The position numbers and the translations under genes are program-made. From positions 1 through 36,579 of the forward strand of contig JAKATI010000010.1 of assembly GCA_021828045.1 (NCBI GenBank): a stretch of DNA of 36,579 bases, in the 5' to 3' direction. Under the pieces are notes generated by a model. That model saw nothing but the letters and a program-made list of their open reading frames with translations, was not told the DNA's origin and made no database searches. This document shows, one piece after another, positions 24,833 through 33,889 of the stretch. Source of the stretch: Pseudomonadota bacterium (GTDB lineage: Bacteria > Pseudomonadota > Gammaproteobacteria > JAKAQQ01). Position 1 is the first letter of the stretch; every line of letters begins with the position of its first letter.

Positions 24833-26464
24833 TCAGGCAGGAGGGGAAAGCAGACCGGCCAGGCTTTCGATCGCCCGGGCCAGGGTGCGGGTGAAGTGCA
24901 CCGCCAGGGCCCCGTCGATCACACGGTGGTCATAGGACAGGGACAGCGGAAGCAGGAGGCGGGGTACGAATGCCCCGTCCTTCCAGACCGGCCGGATCTC
25001 GGACCGGGAGATGCCGAGAATGGCGACTTCCGGAGCATTGATAATGGGCGTGAAGGCCGTGCCGCCGATGCCGCCCAGGCTCGAAAGGGAAAAAGTCCCA
25101 CCTTGGAAATCGGAAGCCGCAAGCCGGCCCCCGCGGGCCTTGTCGGCGAGCTCCGCGACTTCCCGGGCCAGGGTCCAGAGGTTTTTCTGGTCGACTTCCC
25201 GGATCACCGGAACCACGAGTCCCTGCGGGGTGTCGACGGCAAAACCCAGGTGATAGTACTTCTTGAGGATGAGGGTTTCGAGGTCAGGGTCGAGCGAGGC
25301 GTTGAGTGCCGGATGCTCCAACAGTGCCTGGACGGCGGCCTTCAGGAGAAAAGGGAGGAGGGTGAGCTTGATGCCGAAACGGCGACCCTCGCTCTCATTG
25401 AGGCGGATCCTCAGCTGCTCGACTTCCGTGATGTCGGCCTGGTCGTGCTGGGTCACGTGGGGGATCGTGTTCCAGCTGGCCCAAAGCCTGGGGCCGGCGA
25501 TTTTCTGGATCCGGGTCAAGGGCTTTTTTTCGACCGGTCCGAAGCGGGAATAGTCGAGGACGGGAACCTCGCGGCCGGCCGCACCCCGGCCGGTCTGGAT
25601 CTGGTTCCGGACAAAGCGCTTGACGTCTTCCGGCCGGATCCGCCCGCGAACACCGCTTCCGGAGACCGCATCCAGGCTCACGCCGAGTTCGCGGGCCAGT
25701 TTGCGGACGAGCGGTCCGGCATAGGGATGGAGGCGGTTCTCTGCGGCCGGAGCTGGGGGTCCGTTCGGAGCATGGGGCGCGGACTCGTGCGCAGGCGGTC
25801 GTTCCGGCTCTGTGGACGGTGCGGATGGCATCCCGGGAGCGGGGGCGTTTTCCGGGGCCGGAGCGGTGGCCGTCTCGAGGGCGAGGATGGGAGAGCCTTG
25901 GGAGACCTTGTCTCCCGTCTTGACCCGGAGTTCCCGGACGAGCCCGCCCTGGGGGGCGGGGACGTCCATGGTGGCCTTGTCGGTCTCGAGGGTGATGAGG
26001 GAGGCGCCAGCCGCGATCCGGTCCCCGGGCTTCACGAGCACTTCGATCACATCGACGTCGTGGAAGTCACCGAGATCCGGCACGGCCACGGTTTCCAACC
26101 GGGGACCATCCACTGGAAGCGGAGCGAGGGGCCGGGGAGGGGCTTTCTGTTCCGGGATGGTCTCTTTCCGTGGAGCCTGGGGGACGGGTTGCGGGCTCGG
26201 GGCCGACTTCTCGCCCGTGTTTTCCAGGGTGAGGATGGGAGAGCCTTGGGAGACCTTGTCTCCCGTCTTGACCCGGAGTTCCCGGACGACCCCGCCCTGG
26301 GGGGCGGGGACGTCCATGGTGGCCTTGTCGGTCTCGAGGGTGATGAGGGAGGCGCCAGCCGCGATCCGGTCCCCGGGCTTCACGAGCACTTCGATCACAT
26401 CGACGTCGTGGAAGTCACCGAGATCGGGGACCGTGATCGTTTCGGGCGTTTGCGATACTGTCAT
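24833..26464 (-). CDS. aceF: Pyruvate dehydrogenase E2 (dihydrolipoamide acetyltransferase), two lipoyl domains
   Basis: Two lipoyl domains with 'ETDKATMDVPAP', E3/E1-binding domain 'AGPLVRKLARELGVSLDAVSGSGVRGRIRPEDVKRFV', catalytic 'LSLSYDHRVIDGALAVHFT'. Confidence 0.96.
   Translation of the reverse strand: MTVSQTPETITVPDLGDFHDVDVIEVLVKPGDRIAAGASLITLETDKATMDVPAPQGGVVRELRVKTGDKVSQGSPILTLENTGEKSAPSPQPVPQAPRKETIPEQKAPPRPLAPLPVDGPRLETVAVPDLGDFHDVDVIEVLVKPGDRIAAGASLITLETDKATMDVPAPQGGLVRELRVKTGDKVSQGSPILALETATAPAPENAPAPGMPSAPSTEPERPPAHESAPHAPNGPPAPAAENRLHPYAGPLVRKLARELGVSLDAVSGSGVRGRIRPEDVKRFVRNQIQTGRGAAGREVPVLDYSRFGPVEKKPLTRIQKIAGPRLWASWNTIPHVTQHDQADITEVEQLRIRLNESEGRRFGIKLTLLPFLLKAAVQALLEHPALNASLDPDLETLILKKYYHLGFAVDTPQGLVVPVIREVDQKNLWTLAREVAELADKARGGRLAASDFQGGTFSLSSLGGIGGTAFTPIINAPEVAILGISRSEIRPVWKDGAFVPRLLLPLSLSYDHRVIDGALAVHFTRTLARAIESLAGLLSPPA
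25871..26443 (-). repeat. Near-identical duplicated lipoyl-domain segments in aceF (period 348 bp)
   Basis: Copies at about 26219-26443 and 25871-26095; 75-aa blocks differ at only a few residues and most DNA positions match. Confidence 0.92.
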
Positions 26465-26465
26465 G

Positions 26466-29168
26466 TCAGGACAGCCAGGGCTCGATCCGTTCGGGATCCA
26501 GGTCGAAGCGTTTCAGGGCACCCTTCACGACCCGCGCCTCGATCTTTCCTTCCTGGACCAGGGCGTGGAGTGCGGCTACCGCAATCGAGGCGGCATCAAC
26601 CTCGAAAAAGCCACGCAGACGCGCACGCGTGTCGCTGCGCCCGAACCCGTCGGTTCCGAGTGATACGAAACGCCTTGTGACGAACGGACGGATCTGGTCG
26701 GCGTACAAGCGGACGTAATCGCTCGCGGCGATCACGGGCCCGGCCTGGTCGGCGAGTACCGTCTCCAGGTAGCTCGTGCGGGGCGGGTGGTCCGGATGCA
26801 GGCGGTTCCAGCGCTCGACCGCCAGTCCCTCGCGCCGCAGTTCGGTGAAACTGGGAGCACTCCATACCCCGGATGAGACGCCAAACTCCTCGGCCAAAAG
26901 CTGGGAGGCCCGTTCTGCCTCGCGGAGGATGGTTCCCGAGCCCATGAGCTGGACGGTGGGGACGGAAGGGCGGGTCTTCCCCTTCCCGCTTCGGGTGGCC
27001 GCATCGACCATGCGAAGACGGTAAAGCCCCTTCAGGATTCCTTCTTCCACTCCTTTGGGCAGCGGCGGGTGGGGGTAGTTCTCGTTCATGGCCGTGAGGT
27101 AGTAAAACACGTTCTCGTCCTTCTCGAACATGCGTTTCAGGCCATCGTGCAGGATGACGGCGAGTTCGTAGGCATAGGTCGGGTCATAGACCCGGCAGTT
27201 CGGGATGTTCGAGGCCAGAATTGTGCTGTGCCCATCGCAGTGCTGGAGTCCTTCCCCTTCGAGCGTGGTCCGGCCGGCCGTACCGCCGATCAGGAATCCG
27301 CGGGCCCGGACATCGCCGGCGGCCCAGGCGAGATCGCCCATGCGCTGGAAGCCGAACATCGAGTAAAACAAAAAGAAGGGGACCATCGTGATCCCGCGGG
27401 TCGAATAGGCGGTGGCCGCCGCGATCCAGGAGGACATGGAACCGGCCTCGGTGATGCCCTCCTCGAGGATCTGGCCTGTGCGGTCCTCCCGATAGAACAT
27501 GAGCTGTCCCGCATCTGGGGGGACATAACGCTGTCCCTCATTCGAGTAGATGGCCAGCTGGCGAAACAGGCCCTCCATGCCGAAGGTCCGGGCCTCATCC
27601 GGTACGATGGGCACGATCCGCGGACCGATCCCGGGGTCCCGGGTGAGTGCGGTGAGCATCCGGACCACGGCCATGGTGGTGGAATATTCCCGCTCCGAGG
27701 AACCTTCGAGCTGGGTCTTGAAAATCTCGATGGGGGGAAGGGTCAGCCGGTCCCCAACGATCCGGCGGCTCGGCAGGTATCCGCCGAGCGCCTTCCGGCG
27801 CTCGTGAAGGTAGCGGAACTCGGGAGAGCCCTCGGGAAAGGTGAGAAAAGGCAGGGCGTCGATCTGCTCGTCGGTGACCGGCAGGTTGAAACGGTCCCGG
27901 AAAGCGCGCAACTCGTCCAGGTCCATCTTTTTTTGCTGGTGGCTCGTGTTCTGCCCTTCACCCGCCCGCCCCATTCCGTAGCCCTTGACCGACTTGGCCA
28001 AAATCAGTGTGGGCTGTCCGACATGCTGGACGGCACGTTCGTAGGCGGCATGGATCTTGACGGCATCATTGCCGCCGCGGTTGAGCTGCCAGATGGCCTC
28101 GTCGCTCAGGTTGGCGACCAAAGCCCGGAGTTCCGGATACTTGCCGAAAAAATGCTCGCGCACATAGGCGCCATCCTTCGACTTGAAGGTCTGGTAATCG
28201 CCGTCGACGCACTCCTCCATCCGTCGGCGCAGGAGTCCCCCGGGGTCGTGGCTGAGGAGCGGATCCCAGCGAGAACCCCAGATCACCTTGATCACATTCC
28301 AGCCCGCCCCCCGGAAGATGGACTCGAGTTCCTGGATGATCTTGCCGTTCCCGCGGACCGGTCCATCCAGTCGCTGCAGGTTGCAGTTGACCACGAAAAT
28401 CAGGTTGTCGAGTTTTTCGCGGGCGGCGAGACTGATGCCGGCGAGCGATTCGGGTTCGTCCATCTCGCCGTCTCCCAGCATGCACCAGACCTTCTGCGGA
28501 GAGGCCGGGACCAGGCCACGGTGCTCGAGGTAACGCAGGAAGCGGGCTTGGTAGACCGCCTGGATGGGGCCGAGTCCCATGGAGACAGTCGGGAACTGCC
28601 AGAAGTCGCGGAAGAGCCACGGATGAGGATAGGAGGGCAGGCCGGACTGGTTGACCTCGCTCCGGAAATTCTCGAGCCGGGCTTCGTCAATGCGGCCCTC
28701 GAGAAAGGCCCGTGCGTAGATCCCGGGCGAGGAGTGTCCCTGGATGTAGAGGAAATCCGGTCCATCTTGCGCTTCCGGTCCATGCCAGAAGTGGTTGAAG
28801 CCGACCTCATAGAGAAGAAGCGAGGAGGCATACGAGGCAATATGGCCGCCGATCCCGCTGTGCGTCCGGTTGGCCCGTACCACCATGGCCATCGCGTTCC
28901 ACCGGAGGTAGGCCTCGATGCGCTTCTCGAGGGCCCGGTCACCGGGATACGGCGGTTCCTGACGGGGAGGGATGGTATTGAGGTAGGGCGTGTTGGTGGA
29001 AATTGGTGCGGTAAGGCCGGACCGGCGGGCTTCGTCGATCAGGGCATCGAGCAGGGAGTGGGCCGAGTCGAGGCCCGAATGGGTGATCAGCCCGCGGAGA
29101 GACTCGATCCATTCGGAGCGTTCTTCCGGATCCAGTGGGGCGCGTGTGGAATCGGGTGAATCAGCCAT
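26466..29168 (-). CDS. aceE: Pyruvate dehydrogenase E1 component (homodimeric)
   Basis: 'NTIPPRQEPPYPGDRALEKRIEAYLRWNAMAMVVRANR', 'WCMLGDGEMDEPES', 'NLIFVVNCNLQRLDGPVRGNGKIIQELE', 'TSHQQKKMDLDELRAFRDRFNLPVTDEQI'. True start MADSPDS at 29168. Confidence 0.97.
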   Translation of the reverse strand: MADSPDSTRAPLDPEERSEWIESLRGLITHSGLDSAHSLLDALIDEARRSGLTAPISTNTPYLNTIPPRQEPPYPGDRALEKRIEAYLRWNAMAMVVRANRTHSGIGGHIASYASSLLLYEVGFNHFWHGPEAQDGPDFLYIQGHSSPGIYARAFLEGRIDEARLENFRSEVNQSGLPSYPHPWLFRDFWQFPTVSMGLGPIQAVYQARFLRYLEHRGLVPASPQKVWCMLGDGEMDEPESLAGISLAAREKLDNLIFVVNCNLQRLDGPVRGNGKIIQELESIFRGAGWNVIKVIWGSRWDPLLSHDPGGLLRRRMEECVDGDYQTFKSKDGAYVREHFFGKYPELRALVANLSDEAIWQLNRGGNDAVKIHAAYERAVQHVGQPTLILAKSVKGYGMGRAGEGQNTSHQQKKMDLDELRAFRDRFNLPVTDEQIDALPFLTFPEGSPEFRYLHERRKALGGYLPSRRIVGDRLTLPPIEIFKTQLEGSSEREYSTTMAVVRMLTALTRDPGIGPRIVPIVPDEARTFGMEGLFRQLAIYSNEGQRYVPPDAGQLMFYREDRTGQILEEGITEAGSMSSWIAAATAYSTRGITMVPFFLFYSMFGFQRMGDLAWAAGDVRARGFLIGGTAGRTTLEGEGLQHCDGHSTILASNIPNCRVYDPTYAYELAVILHDGLKRMFEKDENVFYYLTAMNENYPHPPLPKGVEEGILKGLYRLRMVDAATRSGKGKTRPSVPTVQLMGSGTILREAERASQLLAEEFGVSSGVWSAPSFTELRREGLAVERWNRLHPDHPPRTSYLETVLADQAGPVIAASDYVRLYADQIRPFVTRRFVSLGTDGFGRSDTRARLRGFFEVDAASIAVAALHALVQEGKIEARVVKGALKRFDLDPERIEPWLS

Positions 29169-29374
29169 GGCGGGAGTTCCTGCAAGGGATGCAGTAGAGG
29201 GTGACCAGATGTCGGATCCAGCCGGCACGCGGCTCCCCGATCCTGTCCACCTCTTTGAGGACGGACGCCGCGCTCGTTTGCTGCGATCCCTGATGTACCG
29301 ACGCGGGATATAATCGCCGATGCCCGGGATTGAGTCAAGCCGAGAACGCATGCCCGGTTGGAATGCCGACGCCC

Positions 29375-30427
29375 ATGAACCTCGAAATTCGCGAGCCCGA
29401 TGACATGCATGTGCACCTGCGGGACGGGGCCGTTCTGGCCCTGGTGCTCGGGCATACGGCTGCGCGTTTCCGGCGCGCCGTCGTCATGCCCAACCTGGAT
29501 CCTCCACTCGTGACGGTGTCCCAGGTGCTCACCTACCGCGAACGGATCCGGTCCCTTGCGACCGGACGGCTGGACTTCGAGCCTTGGATGACACTGTACC
29601 TGCATGCCCAAACGACAGTGACCGAGATCGAGGCTGCCGCCCGTGAACCGTCCCTGATCGGAGCCAAGCTTTATCCCCAGGGCGTGACGACCCAGTCGGG
29701 ATCCGGGATCCACGATCCACTCACGCTCCTTCCCGTCTATGAAGCGATGGCCGAACGGGATTTCCCGCTGCTGGTTCACGGTGAGGATCCGGATCCGGCC
29801 ACTGATCCCTTTGATCGGGAGGCACGCTTCATTGATCGCACGCTCGCCCCCTTGTGCCGGAGACTTCCCCGATTGCGGATTGTTTTCGAGCACATCACGA
29901 CGGCAGGTGCGGCGGATTTCGTCCGTTCGGAATCCTCCCGGATGGCGGCCACGATCACGGCCCACCATCTCCTCTATGACCGGCGGGCCCTGTTCCATGG
30001 TGGCTTGCACCCCCATCTCTTCTGCTGGCCGCTCCCCAAGACCACGGGCGACCGGGAAGCCCTTGTGCGGGCCGCGACCGGGGGGGAGCCTTGTTTTTTC
30101 CTTGGTACCGACAGTGCCCCCCATCCCCAAAACCGCAAGGAATCGGATTGCTGCCCGGCTGGGGTCTATTCCGCGCATGCCGCGCTCGAACTCTATGCCG
30201 AGATCTTTGAGGAAGCGGGCTGTCTCGGGCGGCTCGAGGCATTTGCCAGCGAGAACGGAGCCCGTTTCTATCACCGACCGCTCAACCCGGGCCGCCTGGT
30301 CCTCAGGAAAGTTCCCTGGCAGGTGCCGGAAAGTTACCCGGTCGCAGCGGACTATACCCTGGTTCCCCTGCGGGCCGGGGAGACCTTGGCATGGTCGGTT
30401 GCGGGTCGGGAGGCGGTCCAACCATGA
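29375..30427 (+). CDS. pyrC: Dihydroorotase
   Basis: 'REPDDMHVHLRDG', 'AVVMPNLDPP', 'GAKLYPQGVTTQS', 'LLVHGE', 'FEHITT', 'FFLGTDSAPHPQNRKE'. A few upstream alternative starts exist. Confidence 0.96.
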   Translation: MNLEIREPDDMHVHLRDGAVLALVLGHTAARFRRAVVMPNLDPPLVTVSQVLTYRERIRSLATGRLDFEPWMTLYLHAQTTVTEIEAAAREPSLIGAKLYPQGVTTQSGSGIHDPLTLLPVYEAMAERDFPLLVHGEDPDPATDPFDREARFIDRTLAPLCRRLPRLRIVFEHITTAGAADFVRSESSRMAATITAHHLLYDRRALFHGGLHPHLFCWPLPKTTGDREALVRAATGGEPCFFLGTDSAPHPQNRKESDCCPAGVYSAHAALELYAEIFEEAGCLGRLEAFASENGARFYHRPLNPGRLVLRKVPWQVPESYPVAADYTLVPLRAGETLAWSVAGREAVQP

Positions 30428-31086
30428 GGGCCATGGCCGAACGTTTCCGCGGATTCCTCCCTGTCGTGGTCGATCTCGAGACCGGCGGTTTTGAATCCCG
30501 GACGGATGCACTGCTCCAGATCGGCGCGGTAACCCTCACGACCGAAGCGTCGGGTGATCTCGTGCTGGCGGAGTCCCTATCGCTCGAAGTGCTGCCCTTC
30601 GAGGGAGCCCGGATCCAGCCGGAGGCGCTCGCCCTGACCGGCATCGATCCCCATCACCCGCTGCGACCAGCCCTGCCCGAGGGCGAGGCCTTGATCCGCC
30701 TGTTTCGACTGGTCCGCCGCGCGCTCGTGGCCGAGGGCTGCACACGGGCCATCCTGACCGGGCACAACGCATTTTTCGACCTCGGTTTCCTGAATGCGGC
30801 CGTCGCCCGCAGCGGGGTCAAGCGCAATCCCTTTCATCCCTTCAGTACCTTCGACACCGTGACCCTGGCCGGGATCCTGACAGGCCAGACAGTGCTCGCG
30901 AAGGCCGCCCAGTCACTTGGACTCAGCTTCGATGCGTCCCATGCACACCAAGCGCACTACGATGCCCTGCTCACGGCCCGCTTGTTCTGCCTCTTGGTGA
31001 ATCGCTGCGCCGGAATCGTCTTGGAGACCCCGGCGGGCAGGACGACGGACGAGACTCAGGATGCGGAGTGGACTCCTGCGTCCTGA
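30424..31086 (+). CDS. rnt: Ribonuclease T (DEDD exonuclease)
   Basis: 'RFRGFLPVVVDLETGGFESRTDALLQIGAVTL', 'LTGHNAFFDLGFLNAAVAR', 'FHPFSTFDTVTLAG', 'HAHQAHYDALLTARLF'. Confidence 0.94.
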   Translation: MRAMAERFRGFLPVVVDLETGGFESRTDALLQIGAVTLTTEASGDLVLAESLSLEVLPFEGARIQPEALALTGIDPHHPLRPALPEGEALIRLFRLVRRALVAEGCTRAILTGHNAFFDLGFLNAAVARSGVKRNPFHPFSTFDTVTLAGILTGQTVLAKAAQSLGLSFDASHAHQAHYDALLTARLFCLLVNRCAGIVLETPAGRTTDETQDAEWTPAS

Positions 31087-31400
31087 ATCTTGCGGGCCAA
31101 CTCGCCAGTGCCCAACAGTTCCTCCGTGATGTCGGCGCCACCGATCAACTCCCCGCCGATGAAAACCTGCGGGAAGGTGGGCCAGTCGCTGATCTGGGGC
31201 AGACGGGAACGAATGTCGGGTTCCGAGAGGACATCCACCCAAGCGAGATCCCGGGCTCCCGCCTCGCGCAGGGCCTCGACCGCCCGGGCCGAAAACCCGC
31301 AACGCGGGAAGTCCGGCTGTCCCTTCATGAAAATCAAGATCGGGCGGGTGGCAATCAGTTGCCGGATGTGGTTGTCGGTTTCATGAGGAGAACGGGTCAT
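31056..31400 (-). CDS. grxD: Monothiol glutaredoxin (Grx4/GrxD type)
   Basis: 'ILIFMKGQPDFPRCGFSARAVEALREAG...WPTFPQVFIGGELIGGADI'; CGFS active site. Confidence 0.95.
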   Translation of the reverse strand: MTRSPHETDNHIRQLIATRPILIFMKGQPDFPRCGFSARAVEALREAGARDLAWVDVLSEPDIRSRLPQISDWPTFPQVFIGGELIGGADITEELLGTGELARKIQDAGVHSAS

Positions 31401-31606
31401 GGGGAGACCTCCGAGATGGGCAGTCCGGGTTCAGCGCGACCGGGCAATTGTCTCATGATTTCCTCACGTTCTGCATCCGTCAGGCTGGACCAGCGGGCGA
31501 TTTCCCCGAGCGAACGCCGGCAACCGATGCACCATCCCCGTCCTGGATCAAGACGGCAGACCCCGATACAGGGAGTGGGGATCCCCGGACTCCCGAAAGC
31601 CGGCAT
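31397..31606 (-). CDS. DUF1289 family protein
   Basis: MPAFGSPGIPTPCIGVCRLDPGRGWCIGCRRSLGEIARWSSLTDAEREEIMRQLPGR: four-Cys DUF1289 pattern. Confidence 0.88.
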   Translation of the reverse strand: MPAFGSPGIPTPCIGVCRLDPGRGWCIGCRRSLGEIARWSSLTDAEREEIMRQLPGRAEPGLPISEVSP

Positions 31607-31611
31607 GGGCT

Positions 31612-32196
31612 TCAGCGCGAGAACTGCCGGGCCACGAAATCCCAGTTGACGAGCTGCCAGAAGGATTCGAGATATTTGGGCCGTGCGTTCCGGTAATCGA
31701 TATAGTAGGCGTGCTCCCACACGTCACAGGTGAGGAGCGGGCGGGATTGTCCTTCGCGGACCGGGGTTTCCGCATTGCCGGTCTGGAGGAGATCGAACTT
31801 CCCGTTGGGCAGAAGGACGAGCCAGGTCCAGCCCGAGCCAAAGAGCGTGGCGGCCTTTTCGTTGAACGCCTTGCGGAAATCGTCGATCGACCCGAACTGG
31901 CTGGTCAGGGCACGTGCCAGTTCCCCTTTCGGTTCCGTTTTTTTCTCCGGACCGAGCCCCTCGAAGTAGAAGGTATGGTTCCACACCTGGGCCGCATTGT
32001 TGAAAATCGGCCCCTTGGCCTTGGCGATGATCGTCTCAAGCGGGGAGTCCGCAAACTCGGTCCCCGGAATCAGTTTGTTCAGGTTATCGACGTAGGTGCG
32101 ATGGTGTTTGCCATGGTGGTATTCAAGGGTTTCCCGCGAAATACGCGGTTCCAGGGCATTTGCGGGATACGGAAGAGGCGGCAATTCATGAGTCAT
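31612..32196 (-). CDS. sodB: Superoxide dismutase [Fe/Mn]
   Basis: 'FELPPLPY'-type N-terminus (MTHELPPLPYPANALEPRISRETLEYHHGKHHRTYVDNLNKLI), 'FNNAAQVWNHTFYF', 'TCDVWEHAYYIDYRNARPKYLESFW'. Confidence 0.96.
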   Translation of the reverse strand: MTHELPPLPYPANALEPRISRETLEYHHGKHHRTYVDNLNKLIPGTEFADSPLETIIAKAKGPIFNNAAQVWNHTFYFEGLGPEKKTEPKGELARALTSQFGSIDDFRKAFNEKAATLFGSGWTWLVLLPNGKFDLLQTGNAETPVREGQSRPLLTCDVWEHAYYIDYRNARPKYLESFWQLVNWDFVARQFSR

Positions 32197-32232
32197 GGGA
32201 CCCTCCGGGGCAGGGGACGGGCGGATCGTTCT

Positions 32233-32261
32233 AGTCTAGCGGCCACAACCCGCTCCGGCAA
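32233..32261 (-). promoter_or_regulatory. Candidate sodB promoter (TTGCCG-17-TAGACT)
   Basis: On the minus strand TTGCCG, 17-bp spacer, TAGACT (32238-32233), 37 bp from the start. Confidence 0.45.
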
Positions 32262-32328
32262 CCGTGGACAGATCGGCGGTTGGGTCCGTGCTTGGGCAGT
32301 CCGCCTGGCGCTTGCGTAAAATCGGCGC

Positions 32329-33207
32329 ATGCGAGCCGCCCCTCCCTCCGTCTTTGACGTGCCGTTCCCGGCCCCGCCCGTGCCCACGGATCTCGAGGCC
32401 ACGGTGCGGGCTGCGCTCGCGGAAGATCTTGGTTCCGGGGATCTGACCACGGAAACCCTGGTCCCGGCCGGGAAAACGGTGCGGGCCACGCTGTGGCTCC
32501 GGGAGGACGCCGTGATCGCGGGGATCCCCTGGTTCGAGGCGGGTTTCCGCCTCCTCGATTCGAGCCTCCGGATCGGGTGGAAGGTCGGGGAGGGTGACCG
32601 AGTTCGGGCGGACACGCTTCTGGCCGAAATCGAGGGCCCGGCACGGCCGGTTCTCGGCGCTGAGCGGACTGCCCTCAACTTTCTGCAACTCTTGTCGGGG
32701 ACGGCAACAGCAACCCGGCGCTATGTGGAGTCCGTGGCGGGAACGTCGTGCCGGATTCTCGATACCCGGAAAACCCTGCCGGGTCTCCGCTCGGCACAGA
32801 AATACGCCACACGGATCGGCGGGGCCACCAACCACCGTTTTGGTCTTTACGATGCCATCCTCATCAAGGAGAACCATCTGGCGAGCGTGGGAGGTCTCCC
32901 GGCTGCCCTGGAGAAGACCCGGGGGCATGCGGGAGTTCCGGTCATCCTCGAGGTGGAAAGCCTGGTCGAGCTCGAGGAAGCCCTTGCCCTCGGGGCCGCC
33001 TGGATTCTCCTCGACAACTTTCCGCTGGATGACATCCGTGAGGCCGTCCGTCTCACGGCAGGGCGGGCCCGGCTCGAGGCCTCGGGCGGAATGGATCTTG
33101 ACACCGTCCGTGCCGTGGCCGCCTGTGGAGTCGATTTCATCTCGGTCGGTGCCTTGACCAAGCACGTGCGGGCTGTCGACCTGTCGCTCCGGATCCTCGG
33201 CGACTAG
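32329..33207 (+). CDS. nadC: Nicotinate-nucleotide pyrophosphorylase (QPRTase)
   Basis: 'ALAEDLGSGDLTTETLVP', 'ALNFLQLLSGTATATRRYVE', 'ILDTRKTLPGLRSAQKYATRIGGATNHRFGLYDAILIKENHL', 'LEASGGMDLDTVRAVAACGVDFISVGALTK'. Confidence 0.97.
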   Translation: MRAAPPSVFDVPFPAPPVPTDLEATVRAALAEDLGSGDLTTETLVPAGKTVRATLWLREDAVIAGIPWFEAGFRLLDSSLRIGWKVGEGDRVRADTLLAEIEGPARPVLGAERTALNFLQLLSGTATATRRYVESVAGTSCRILDTRKTLPGLRSAQKYATRIGGATNHRFGLYDAILIKENHLASVGGLPAALEKTRGHAGVPVILEVESLVELEEALALGAAWILLDNFPLDDIREAVRLTAGRARLEASGGMDLDTVRAVAACGVDFISVGALTKHVRAVDLSLRILGD

Positions 33208-33889
33208 CCTCGCGTGGGTCTGGCGGAGTCTTATCCTGGAAGCGGCAGAGATCGCGGATCCGGCACTCCGGACAGCGGGGTTTGCGCGCTTGGCAGACAT
33301 AGCGGCCGTGCAGGACGAGCCAGTGATGGGCCCTTGACCGGTAGCGGTCGGGCACACACTCGTCCAGGCGGGTCTCGACCGCACGGGGGGTTGTGCCGGG
33401 TGCGAGGCCGGTCCGGTTGGCCACGCGGAACACATGGGTGTCGACTGCGATCGTTCCTGCAGCTGTGAGGGTGTTCAGGATGACATTGGCGCTTTTTCGG
33501 CCGATGCCGGGCAGCTGCATCAGTGCGGCACGGCTTTGCGGAACCGCGCCGCCGAACCGTTCCAGCAAGAGTCTCGAGGTGGCCATGAGATGGCGGGTTT
33601 TCGTCCGGAAGAGCCCGAGACCGCGCAGGTGGCCGGCCAGGGCCTCAGGACCGAGCGCGAGCAGGGCTTCGGGATCCTGTGCCACCGGGAACAGGGTGGC
33701 GGTGGCCCGGTTCACGGCCTGGTCGGTCGTCTGTGCCGACAAGAGGACCGCGACCAGAAGCTCGAAGGGGGAAGCATAGTGGAGTTCGGTGGTGGGCGCA
33801 GGATTCTCCCGGGCGAGGCGCCGGAACAGGGTGCCCACCTCGCGGGCTGACCAGCGGCCGGCTCTCTCGGACCGGGGCCGGACTTTCAT
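33137..33889 (-). CDS. nth: Endonuclease III
   Basis: 'SPFELLVAVLLSAQTTDQAVNRAT', 'LPGIGRKSANVILNT...VDTHVFRVANRTGLA', Cys cluster 'CQARKPRCPECRIRDLC'. Confidence 0.96.
   Translation of the reverse strand: MKVRPRSERAGRWSAREVGTLFRRLARENPAPTTELHYASPFELLVAVLLSAQTTDQAVNRATATLFPVAQDPEALLALGPEALAGHLRGLGLFRTKTRHLMATSRLLLERFGGAVPQSRAALMQLPGIGRKSANVILNTLTAAGTIAVDTHVFRVANRTGLAPGTTPRAVETRLDECVPDRYRSRAHHWLVLHGRYVCQARKPRCPECRIRDLCRFQDKTPPDPREASRRGSGATGRQPARAWSRHRPR

Noticed and set aside
24395-26680. 761-aa plus-strand ORF opposite aceF (and 27069-29159 opposite aceE; 6511-8121 opposite the S53 gene)
   Set aside because: Antisense shadows of well-supported genes.
29209-29313. Small plus-strand ORF MSDPAGTRLPDPVHLFEDGRRARLLRSLMYRRGI before pyrC
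   Set aside because: Overlaps the aceE upstream region, no independent promoter or recognisable family; cannot be supported beyond chance.
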